Source: Leptolinea sp. HRD-7
Lineage (GTDB): Bacteria; Chloroflexota; Anaerolineae; Anaerolineales; Anaerolineaceae
DNA: 64,000 nucleotides
Reading direction: 5' to 3'
Assembly (NCBI GenBank): GCA_024363285.1
Contig: AP024710.1
Location: 1,892,001 to 1,956,000, forward strand
The stretch's first letter is position 1. Each line of letters begins with the position of its first letter. The position numbers and the translations under genes were made by a program. Under the pieces are notes generated by a model. That model saw only the letters and a list, made by a program, of their open reading frames with translations. It did no database searches and was not told the origin of the DNA. Below are positions 45,580-53,901 of this stretch, piece after piece.

Positions 45580-45860
45580 TCACTCGATAATTTGGTAACA
45601 CGCTGCTCCGTGGCGAAATCCCCACACAACATGCTGAAGCAGACTGATATGCCGGAACTCCACTCGAAGCTGTATAAAAGCAGCCACATGTCATAACTCT
45701 GGCGGCTGCATCACCGGTAGCGTTATCGTACACCCGGCTGGGCAAGAGGGTTAATCAGCTTACCCCCCTTCACATAAGCCGTCTTCATTCCAGGCATCTT
45801 CGATTTGATATGACGACATGGTCGCACCCCAGAATGAATCCTTCTGGAAATTCGACAACT
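45580..45860 (-). pseudogene. Remnant of a GH1 beta-glucosidase gene
   Basis: On the minus strand the N-terminus of a GH1 glycosidase is legible in pieces: VEFPEGFI in one frame (near 45856), then, after a one-base insertion, WGATMSSYQIEDAWNEDG in another (45830 to 45780), a TAA stop, then PSRVYDNATGDAAAR in a third frame (near 45740). These are recognisable against the GH1 pattern (WGAATASYQIEGAW; GDTGDVA). No start codon and no catalytic acid motif remain. An intact GH3 beta-glucosidase lies just upstream on the same strand. Confidence 0.65.
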
Positions 45861-45894
45861 GGTATAAAAACCTTTCCCGAAACGGAGAATATTT

Positions 45895-45929
45895 CCGGGC
45901 TGTGGCCAACAATGGCAGGCACAGCCCGG
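45895..45929 (-). terminator. Hairpin after the GH3 gene
   Basis: CCGGGCTGTG (45895-45904) pairs with CACAGCCCGG (45920-45929), with an inner GCC/GGC pair, ten bases beyond the GH3 stop on the minus strand. The following bases are AT-rich but not a strict T-run. Confidence 0.45.
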
Positions 45930-45938
45930 GGAATGACG

Positions 45939-48218
45939 TCACTTTATGGCGTGGGCTTGCCTCAGCAAGTCTTCCACCATTTCTTCCGGCGGCATGGAGA
46001 GGAATTTCTGGTTGAACATCAACACGGAAACTAGCGGCATGTCATAGAACATTTCCATAGTATCCATGCCAGTAGCATCCTTTTCCTGATCGTCGCCAAA
46101 GGATTGACGGTTCATTTCAACGATATTTTTGATCAGCGGGGTGAGAACCGCGTTGCCTCGCCTGTCGGTCACCCATTCGCGGATGGTGGATTCTATATCC
46201 AGCACGCAGGGTAGATCAAGCGTCGACTCAAGCCTGACCGTCAGCTTATGGCGGATATCGGTAGAAGAGGCGGCAATGAGGATGTCAAACTCGCCGGTCT
46301 CGGTGATCCACTGTTTGTATTCCACGTTATAGAACGAGAAGGCACGGAAATCCAGTTTGATGGAGACGGTTTTTGTCTCACCGGGCTCCAGGAAGACTTT
46401 GGCAAAGCCTTTCAGTTCTTTTTCGGGACGCGCCAGGCTGCATTCGCGATCATGCACATACACCTGAACAATTTCAGCGCCGGCGAGTCTGCCGGTGTTT
46501 GTCACATCCACCGAAACGGTGACGCCCTCCACATCTTTGAAGGTGGATGCGCTCACTTTTGGATGGCTGTATTCGAAGGTGGTGTAGCTCAAGCCATACC
46601 CGAAGGGGAACAGCACAGGAACTTTTTTGGTATCGTAGTATCGATAACCGATGAACAGGCCTTCACCGTAATGCACGGCTCCGGTCTCACCGGGCCAGTT
46701 GATATAGGCGGGTGTATCTTCCAGCCGCATGGGGAAGGTTTCCGCCAGTTTGCCGCTGGGATTGACCTTCCCGAACAGGATATCGGCGATGGCGATACCG
46801 CCGGCCTGTCCCATCATCCAGCCTTCGATAACGGCGGCCACTCCGTCAATCCATTCGCTCATCACCACAGGCGCGCCGTTGTTGATAACCACCACAGTCT
46901 TTGGCTGTACCTTAGAAACGGCTTTGATCAACGCTATCTGTTGTTCTGTCAAATCCATATCCGCGCGGTCATAGCCTTCAGATTCTTTGTAAGAGGGCAG
47001 AGCGATGAACAGCACTGCCACGTCAGCCGCGCGGGCTATGGAAACGGCTTCATCGATCAAACCCTGCTGGAACGTGTCGTCCATCGGGTAGCCGGGCGCG
47101 TAGATCAGTTCAGCGTCATCCGCCTGTTTTTTGATCTCGTTGAAGGGCACGGCCACTTTGGTCGGGTTGATGTGTGAGCTCCCCCCACCCTGGAAGTGGG
47201 CGTTCTCGGCAGATTGGCCGATGATAGCGATGTGTTCGTGATTTTTTAACGGCAACAGGCCATTATTTTTTAAAAGAACCATGCCCTCATTGGCGATCTT
47301 GTGAGCCAGTTCATGGTGTGCGTCTGCGTTATACGTGCCCGTCTTGGGTGTTTTCTTTGCCCGGAAGGTGATGTTCAGGATGCGGCGTACGGATTCATCC
47401 AAAACAGCTTCATCCAGAACGCCGTTGCGCACGGCTTCCACCACGGCTTTAACGCGGCGTTCCTGCGGACCGGGCATTTCCCAGTCGAGACCGGCTTTCA
47501 GCGCGGCGATCCGGTCACGCACAGCGCCCCAGTCAGACATGATAAAGCCTTCAAAGCCCCATTCCTTCTTCAGGATGTCTGTCAGTAAATAGGAATTCTG
47601 TGAAGCAAAAGTGCCGTTAACCTTGTTGTATGAGCACATCACCGTCCAGGGTTCGGCTTGTTTGACCGCTTTTTCGAACCCGGCGAGGTAGATCTCGCGC
47701 AGTGTTCGTTCGTCAATCACCGCGTTGATACTGAAACGCTGGAATTCCTGGTTGTTGGCGGCGAAGTGTTTGAGTGCCGTTCCCACACCCTTGCTCTGAA
47801 CCCCGTTGATCATGCTGGCGGCCATTTCACCGGCCAGGTAGGGATCTTCGGAGAAGTATTCAAAATTACGGCCGCCCAGGGGCGAGCGTTTCATATTCAC
47901 GCCAGGGCCAAGCAAAACGTCAACGTTCATTGCGATGCATTCTTCCGCCAGGGCTTCGCCCATCTCATATATAAGATCGCGATTCCAGGTGGAGGCCAGA
48001 CAGGAGGCTGTAGGGAAGCAGGTTGAGGGCAAACTGGCGATGGCCATTGAATTTACATCCGGCACTTTTCTCACACCATGCGGTCCATCGGAGACAATCA
48101 ATTCGGGGATGCCCAGCCGGTCAACCGGGGTGGATGTCCAGGCGGTGGCTCCAGTGCAAAGAGCGGCTTTTTCTTCCAGGGTCATTTGAGTAATAATTTT
48201 TTCGATATCTTCAGGCAT
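45939..48218 (-). CDS. Beta-glucosidase, glycoside hydrolase family 3
   Basis: A 759-residue GH3 enzyme. The first domain has IVSDGPHGVRK, RSPLGGRNFEYFSEDPYLAG, KHFAANNQEFQR and the nucleophile Asp229 in GFIMSDWGA. The second domain and a fibronectin-III-like domain (about 570-660: SYTTFEYSHPKVSAS) follow; the last 100 residues are specific. It hydrolyses beta-linked sugars. No signal peptide is seen, so it is cytoplasmic. AGGAGAT precedes the ATG; a perfect 7-3-7 palindrome lies 35-51 bases upstream. Confidence 0.95.
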   Translation of the reverse strand: MPEDIEKIITQMTLEEKAALCTGATAWTSTPVDRLGIPELIVSDGPHGVRKVPDVNSMAIASLPSTCFPTASCLASTWNRDLIYEMGEALAEECIAMNVDVLLGPGVNMKRSPLGGRNFEYFSEDPYLAGEMAASMINGVQSKGVGTALKHFAANNQEFQRFSINAVIDERTLREIYLAGFEKAVKQAEPWTVMCSYNKVNGTFASQNSYLLTDILKKEWGFEGFIMSDWGAVRDRIAALKAGLDWEMPGPQERRVKAVVEAVRNGVLDEAVLDESVRRILNITFRAKKTPKTGTYNADAHHELAHKIANEGMVLLKNNGLLPLKNHEHIAIIGQSAENAHFQGGGSSHINPTKVAVPFNEIKKQADDAELIYAPGYPMDDTFQQGLIDEAVSIARAADVAVLFIALPSYKESEGYDRADMDLTEQQIALIKAVSKVQPKTVVVINNGAPVVMSEWIDGVAAVIEGWMMGQAGGIAIADILFGKVNPSGKLAETFPMRLEDTPAYINWPGETGAVHYGEGLFIGYRYYDTKKVPVLFPFGYGLSYTTFEYSHPKVSASTFKDVEGVTVSVDVTNTGRLAGAEIVQVYVHDRECSLARPEKELKGFAKVFLEPGETKTVSIKLDFRAFSFYNVEYKQWITETGEFDILIAASSTDIRHKLTVRLESTLDLPCVLDIESTIREWVTDRRGNAVLTPLIKNIVEMNRQSFGDDQEKDATGMDTMEMFYDMPLVSVLMFNQKFLSMPPEEMVEDLLRQAHAIK

Positions 48219-48252
48219 TTGTATCTCCTATAAAAAAGTGATTTGATGTTAA

Positions 48253-48269
48253 TTCGAGCTATGCTCGAA
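48253..48269. promoter_or_regulatory. Putative operator upstream of the GH3 gene
   Basis: TTCGAGC (48253-48259) and GCTCGAA (48263-48269) flank TAT: a perfect 17-base inverted repeat 35-51 bases before the GH3 start. Size and position fit a repressor site, but no regulator gene is close. Confidence 0.45.
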
Positions 48270-48931
48270 AGTATCGTAAACGGCAAAGAAGGTGAGGGCG
48301 CACGCAACCAGTCTTCCGTTATTACGGCTTGATCTTCTGATATTAACACGGAATTTTTCCGTATCAGCTTTTTTTAAAGTTGATATTTTAATGATCCCAC
48401 GGTTGTTGTACGTTGAGGGCGTTATGTATTAACGGGCAGATAAAGATGACACGCGGTGTCAGTATCGTTACGCTCTCAAACCCTGTTCGATCGGTTTCTT
48501 GAGTTCCACTTGTCCTGTATTTGCCTGAAGCTAAGAATTGCAGGAATCACCGGGTTTGTGATGAAAACCTGAAAATCGCTAGAAATCAGTAGTCTCAAAA
48601 ATTTATACAAAGATATCAAAAGATATCAAAAGAGAGATCAATCGACAACTTTAAAATTATTAGTGTTTTCAACCGGGGGCATCCAAAAGCGAAAGAGAAA
48701 TCATTATCTTTAAAAACCCGTTGATGATCACCTGGAATGCGAGATAGAGCCTTTATTGTGCTTTCCGTTATCAACTGAAAAAAGATCAGGGAAATAAATC
48801 CCTGTTTAAAGGGGGGAAAAGAATTGAATTAGTTCTTTAATGGGTAAGATTTTTCTCCAATTTTATTTGGCAAAGATCGCCAGGTCTTGTACTGGATAGT
48901 TCATATTTTTCTTTTTTTTCCAAATAGTGGA
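48270..48931. other. Gene-free gap
   Basis: No convincing coding frame, tRNA or terminator was found here. A short tandem repeat of AAAGATATCA (two copies, about 48609-48628) is present, and base composition is AT-rich. It separates the GH3 gene from the broken membrane-protein gene; both are on the minus strand. Confidence 0.6.
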
Positions 48932-51267
48932 TTATGGATAGATTTCCGTCCAAATGCCATCCGGGTTAGATTCAATGACATCTATTGAATACCGTTTACC
49001 GGATATCCTCTTGAGTGTCTCCGCGATTTGGTTAGGGTTGGAATTAATTCCCCAATCTGTTTCTGACATTCCAAAAGGTAATTCCGCATGGGAAAAGAGG
49101 ATTAATGAAAATGGTTTTTCAGCGGACCTCAGAAATGGACCTGAATACATTTCATCGTTGATATATAACAAATTCAATAAATGGAGGGAATAATTCAAAC
49201 AGTCAGGACAATTCGTGACAATCGGTTTGTCCGAAGAAGGTGGATGTTGTTTGAGAAAATTGATTAATCGGTCATTCTTGATCTTTGCCGTAGGCAGGAA
49301 CACATACGAATTGTAAGTTGTGGTCTGCAGAGATACCAGATGGTTGATGGTTGGTACAGCCAATGAGAGCAGCAATAATCCAGACAGAGATGTTTGTAGA
49401 ACCATGTCCCTGCGCGCTCTGGACGATTTCAAGGTTCGAATTGAAAAAAGGATCAGAATGATAACCGGTACGTATACAGGAGCTAAAAACCTGTCACTAA
49501 CAGTTGAGTTTGCCACAACGGTCAGTGAAAACCAGAAAAAAACGAGATACGCAGCGCAATAGAACAGTAGGGCTTTTATCACAGTATCTTCATTTGATGA
49601 TTGAAAAAAAGTTCTTTCTCCTGAAAACATCCTGTAAACAAAAATCGCCGCCGGCAAAGCCAAACCGGTAGAAATGATCACTGCTGCCAGTACTTCAAAA
49701 TTTGGAAAGAACCATGAGGTTATTGTATTTAAGGTCTGATCAAGAATTGCCTGAAGAGAAAATTCAGAGGCAGTTCGCAGTCCGGTAATATTGCCGGTCA
49801 CAAACAGATTGCGGATCAACCAGAGGACCTCTGGAAAAGCAGAAATCAGGCCAAATGCACCGGCGAGAACTCCTCTCCTGATTACCGTCACATTCTGCAG
49901 AAGCAAGATAAAGAACACTCCGGTGAGCAGCCCGATAATGCCAATATAACGGATCAGGGCAGAAGTGGAAATGCAGAGTGAAAATGCCAAAAGCGACCGG
50001 AACGAGCGGGTTTGGTCAAAGCGCCAGAGGAAAACAAAGCTCCAGATTACTACAGGGATAAACACCGCTTCTGAGAGTATGTATTCAAAACAACCGAGAA
50101 CAGGCGCCGAAAAAAGTATAACCATGGTGAACACAAGATGCATCCACCGGTTTACATCGGGAAAATTCAACCGGAATAATACAAAGGAACCAGTCCCGGT
50201 CAGCATGAATAAGACGGAATTAAAAGCCGCAAGTATATATCCACATCCACCGTGTGCTGCCTGTAACCGCCTGATATCAAAATGGGATACAGAGGAGGCC
50301 ACCAGTCAAAATCATCCCCGTTATCCGCGATGTATCCATTCCCGGCTGCCAGGCTGTACCCGGCACTGATGTAACTTCCCGAATCGCCTTCGAACAGGAG
50401 ATTAAAGGTGTGGGTGATGTACAGGTAACCGGCCATACTGATAACAATCAACAAGCAAATCAGATGGACATCCTTTTGTTCTATGGTTTTGAATGATCTT
50501 ATCCGGTCAGATATTCCGCTCCATACAAATATCCGATGAAAAATGCTGAATAAAAATAGAAACATTGCGGATGCAAGAAATCCGATAGCCGTACCGGTAA
50601 GCCACGAAATCCAATCAGGTTGAGAGAATTCAAGATGGACGAGAATTTCTTCGGTTGGATCAGAGTAAGTTGAATACTCCGAGGGCGTTCCATTTATGGA
50701 AATGCGGGCCGAGCATCCTTCTTCTCTGCCTGCCAGACTGATGACGATGTTTCGGGCATATCCTTTCCATTCCAGATAATTCTCCGCCGTGCCCGCGATC
50801 ATTCGAGTATCTTCCCGTGTCCAGCCTTCATTTGAAAAGGCAGCATAACTGATGAAATCACCATCCACCCGGAAACCCGTTAATTCCACAGGGTTGCATT
50901 GCTGCGTTCCGATGTTTACCGATTCGATTTTCACTTTTTGAGAAAACAGGGTGAGTGGATTAACCGGTTGAGGAAGAAATGTGCTGACTATCCCGCCAGT
51001 TACCATACTGGCTATGACCCACAATACCGTATCACGCCTGGAAAGAAACAGGATCTCTTTCAAAACGAAGCCGACAGGGAACAGGCTGACGACAAAAAGG
51101 CCGGCCGCCAGGAAACAGGTGAATACGATCCCTTTCCATGAGGCGAGAAAGAGATAATTTGTTACAGAGTAAATGAAAATCAGAGCTGAAACCGCGAGTA
51201 AGAAGGCTGTGACTATCCTGATTTTTTGACTGTATACCCTGCGTAGAATTGATCTGAATACATTCAT
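48932..51267 (-). pseudogene. GT-C-type membrane protein gene broken by a frameshift
   Basis: Two frames make one gene. The upstream one (51267-50200, 355 residues) has several membrane segments, an extracytoplasmic domain, then EGDSGSYISAGYSLA and WWPPLYPILI, a hallmark of PMT/GT-C lipid-linked glycosyltransferases. The downstream one (50302-48932, 456 residues) carries on with membrane helices and SEAVFIPVV, as such proteins do. The frame changes near 50240-50290. It may be a pseudogene or a sequence error. The substrate is unknown. Confidence 0.7.
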
Positions 51268-51423
51268 TTCCCGGTAACTTTCGATCAGGTATTTTCACAG
51301 ATGTGGATAAGCCTAATTATATGCAGTTCGAAAGGCCGTAATCGATTCAAAACAGCCGTCAGTGATCCATTGAAAGAAATGAGAAATAATCCATGCGGTG
51401 ATGGATTGTCAAGATAAAAAAGA

Positions 51424-51450
51424 AAAAAACACCGAAACAGGTGGTTTTTT
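51424..51450 (-). terminator. Terminator after tRNA-Lys
   Basis: CACC (51430-51433) and GGTG (51440-51443) with flanking A/T tracts form a hairpin that reads, on the minus strand, into TTTTTTTC. It lies just beyond the tRNA 3-prime end. Confidence 0.6.
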
Positions 51451-51454
51451 CAGG

Positions 51455-51527
51455 TGATCCACCAGGGACTTGAACCCTGAACCCATTGATTAAGAGTCAA
51501 TTGCTCTGCCAATTGAGCTAGTGGACC
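51455..51527 (-). tRNA. tRNA-Lys (anticodon CTT)
   Basis: A 73-base cloverleaf on the minus strand: acceptor GGTCCAC with GTGGATC, D-arm with GCTC/AGC, anticodon stem ATTGA/TCAAT with loop CTCTTAA, and T-arm CAGGG/CCCTG with TTCAAGT. Anticodon CTT reads AAG (Lys). The 3-prime CCA is not encoded. It sits 71 bases beyond the TPR protein gene. Confidence 0.95.
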
Positions 51528-51597
51528 GCGAAAACGTATTATACCTGAAAGCCGGTCATTGTCAAATATCCGGCTTAAGGAATCTTCATGCCCACGC

Positions 51598-53874
51598 TCA
51601 ACTGTTGCGAAGTTGTTCAAGAACTTTGCGATATTCCATCGTGTTCGGGGGACCGAGAGCGATGATCGTTTCCAGATGGACAATAGCAGCCGCTTTGTTC
51701 TTTCCTTCCAGCAATTCGTCAGCATACGAATCGAGCAGCGAAATGGCATCGGCCATATTCTTTACCCGGCGGCTGACGGCAAACAGGCGGTCTTGCATTT
51801 CCTTACTATCCGGGCGGATGGCAACCAGACTGCTGACCATGCGCATGGCTGTTGGTATTTTATTGATCTGATCATAATATGTGACAGCGCTGTCGAGCTC
51901 GCTGATAGCGGCCGCATCTTGACCGAGCCGGTAATTCAATTCCACCAGGCTGGCACGGGTTTCCATATCTTCAGGGTCAAGCCCGCGAATCTGGTCAAAG
52001 ATTCGAAGCGCCTGACGCCAGTCCAGACGTTGCAGGTCAATATCTGCTACTCGTTTTAAGATCTCAATACTCCACGCGCGGTTCGCCTCACCTTTCTGTG
52101 CCAGACGGAGAACGTTCAGATAGGTAGCCCGGGCTTTATCCAGATCCGCCAGTTTGTAATAGGTTTCGGCCAGGTCAACATATTGCCGGATAGCGTCATC
52201 GCGTCTATCAAGCGCGAACATCAGTTCAATCAGTTTGTTTCGGATCGCCATATTGGTTGGAGAAAGCTGCTGGGCCTGGGTTAGCACCCGAACCGCCTGG
52301 TTCTTATCCCCTTCCAATTCGTATTTTCGGGCGATCAAGATGTATTTATCAATGGCCGCGTCAAGGTGGTCACGTTTGACCATCATGGTTGCGATCAGTT
52401 CATGCAATAAGTTCTCATTTGGAGCGAATTGGAGGTCATAATACAGCTCTTCAAGAGCGGGCAACAGCGCATTACTGTTGACCAACCGTTGCGCGCGTGA
52501 AAGGCCGGCGACTACCTGATTACTGTTGGGCAAGAGCATTAGCATTACCAATGCGCCTGGAGGAGCATCCGGGCTGGCAGGTGGCAATAATTGACGAATG
52601 CCCTGTACCTGTTGTCTCCAACCACGGCGCATGATCTGATTATTTATTGACCGACAAACATAGTGCAGTTTTTCTTCGTCGTCCAGTTTGGTCAATTGGT
52701 CACTGATCTGCCGGTATTGTAGACGCAGGGATGGAGCCATTTCTACTGGAAGAGTAGTGGCGTCAGCTTCATACAGCGCGTTTAAGTAGGCCTCCACCGC
52801 TTCAGGAAACCGCTTCTGTTCTTCAAGGATTTGACCGATCAGCAATTCTGAGGCCATTGCCAACCTTGGATCTGAGGAAGAATGTTCCAGTGATTCCAGC
52901 GATTTTTGCGCATCATTCTTATGGGCCAGATATCCAAGCAGGAAAAATACTGCTGGATGCGATACACCGGCTTTTATAGCTTTTTCCGCTTCAGCGGCTG
53001 CCTGAACGGAACGTCCGCGATTCTGTGCTTCCACAGCAGCCAGCAGGTGATTCAACGCGGAAACACGATCTGTTTCGGCTTTTGATACTACCGGTTGATC
53101 CGTCAATTGCAGTGAATGGAAGAGAGGGTTGGTTTCAGATGGATCAAGCACCAGATCAGCGATGATTCCCAACGCGTAGTGTGTGGCGTCTTCCACCGGG
53201 TCACGCATGGGTTCTCGGCTGAGTTTTTGGTCTCGAAGAGCGGCACGATTCAGCGGGCCAGATTTTCCCGGTTGGTAAATGGGAAGCAGTTTTCCGGCAC
53301 GAATACGTTCGTAGGAAGTAATGGCTTCCTGATTATTAGGCTGTATCTTCAGAGCGTATTCCACCATCTGGCGGGCAGTAGCGGCGTCACCATTGTGCTG
53401 AGTGATGCTGGCCGCGGCCAGGTATTCTTTTACGGCTGAGGGTAAGCGTCCAATACGTTCATAAATAACGGCTAATTGGGTATGGGCGCGCATATTCTGA
53501 GGGCGGTATGAGCTAATGCGAAGCAGGTTTTGCACAGCCCGGTCGGCATTATGCGCTTTTAGATACAGATCAGCTGCCTGGAATGAGAGAAGAACCGCTT
53601 CTTCGATACGGTTCTGGGCTTCATATATTTTGGCCATGTTTTCTTGAGGCGCTGGGTCCTCAGGCGACCGTTTAGCGGCTTTCCGATATATTTGCAGGGC
53701 CTCATCATATAAACCCTGTTCCATGAGAGCCAGTCCAAGGCTGTTCAGGGCTAAATAATCTTCTGGAACTTCAGCCAGAGCAGCACGATAGTAACTGGCA
53801 GCCTGGTCCCAGCGCTGATCCCAGGCCGCAGAATGACCCTGTCGCATTGAGTGGAGATACTTTTCCTGATTCAC
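51598..53874 (-). CDS. Large TPR protein
   Basis: A 758-residue protein built largely of TPR units, dense at residues 15-190 (LNSLGLALMEQGLYDEALQI; LAVIYERIGRLPSAVKEYLA) and 500-750. A middle region (about 200-450) is less regular. No signal peptide or enzymatic motif is visible. It starts 27 bases after polA on the minus strand, in the same run of genes. Such large TPR proteins are common in Anaerolineae-type genomes; their role is not known. Confidence 0.75.
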   Translation of the reverse strand: MNQEKYLHSMRQGHSAAWDQRWDQAASYYRAALAEVPEDYLALNSLGLALMEQGLYDEALQIYRKAAKRSPEDPAPQENMAKIYEAQNRIEEAVLLSFQAADLYLKAHNADRAVQNLLRISSYRPQNMRAHTQLAVIYERIGRLPSAVKEYLAAASITQHNGDAATARQMVEYALKIQPNNQEAITSYERIRAGKLLPIYQPGKSGPLNRAALRDQKLSREPMRDPVEDATHYALGIIADLVLDPSETNPLFHSLQLTDQPVVSKAETDRVSALNHLLAAVEAQNRGRSVQAAAEAEKAIKAGVSHPAVFFLLGYLAHKNDAQKSLESLEHSSSDPRLAMASELLIGQILEEQKRFPEAVEAYLNALYEADATTLPVEMAPSLRLQYRQISDQLTKLDDEEKLHYVCRSINNQIMRRGWRQQVQGIRQLLPPASPDAPPGALVMLMLLPNSNQVVAGLSRAQRLVNSNALLPALEELYYDLQFAPNENLLHELIATMMVKRDHLDAAIDKYILIARKYELEGDKNQAVRVLTQAQQLSPTNMAIRNKLIELMFALDRRDDAIRQYVDLAETYYKLADLDKARATYLNVLRLAQKGEANRAWSIEILKRVADIDLQRLDWRQALRIFDQIRGLDPEDMETRASLVELNYRLGQDAAAISELDSAVTYYDQINKIPTAMRMVSSLVAIRPDSKEMQDRLFAVSRRVKNMADAISLLDSYADELLEGKNKAAAIVHLETIIALGPPNTMEYRKVLEQLRNS

Positions 53875-53901
53875 GACTACCCTGTTTTCATTAATATTAA
53901 T

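Noticed and set aside
46248..47177. A 309-residue frame on the plus strand inside the GH3 gene
   Set aside because: It is fully antisense to a well-conserved GH3 enzyme, has no family motif and no ribosome-binding site.
48609..48628. Short tandem repeat that could suggest a CRISPR-type or other array
   Set aside because: Only two ten-base copies with no spacers; too short for an array and no cas genes are present.
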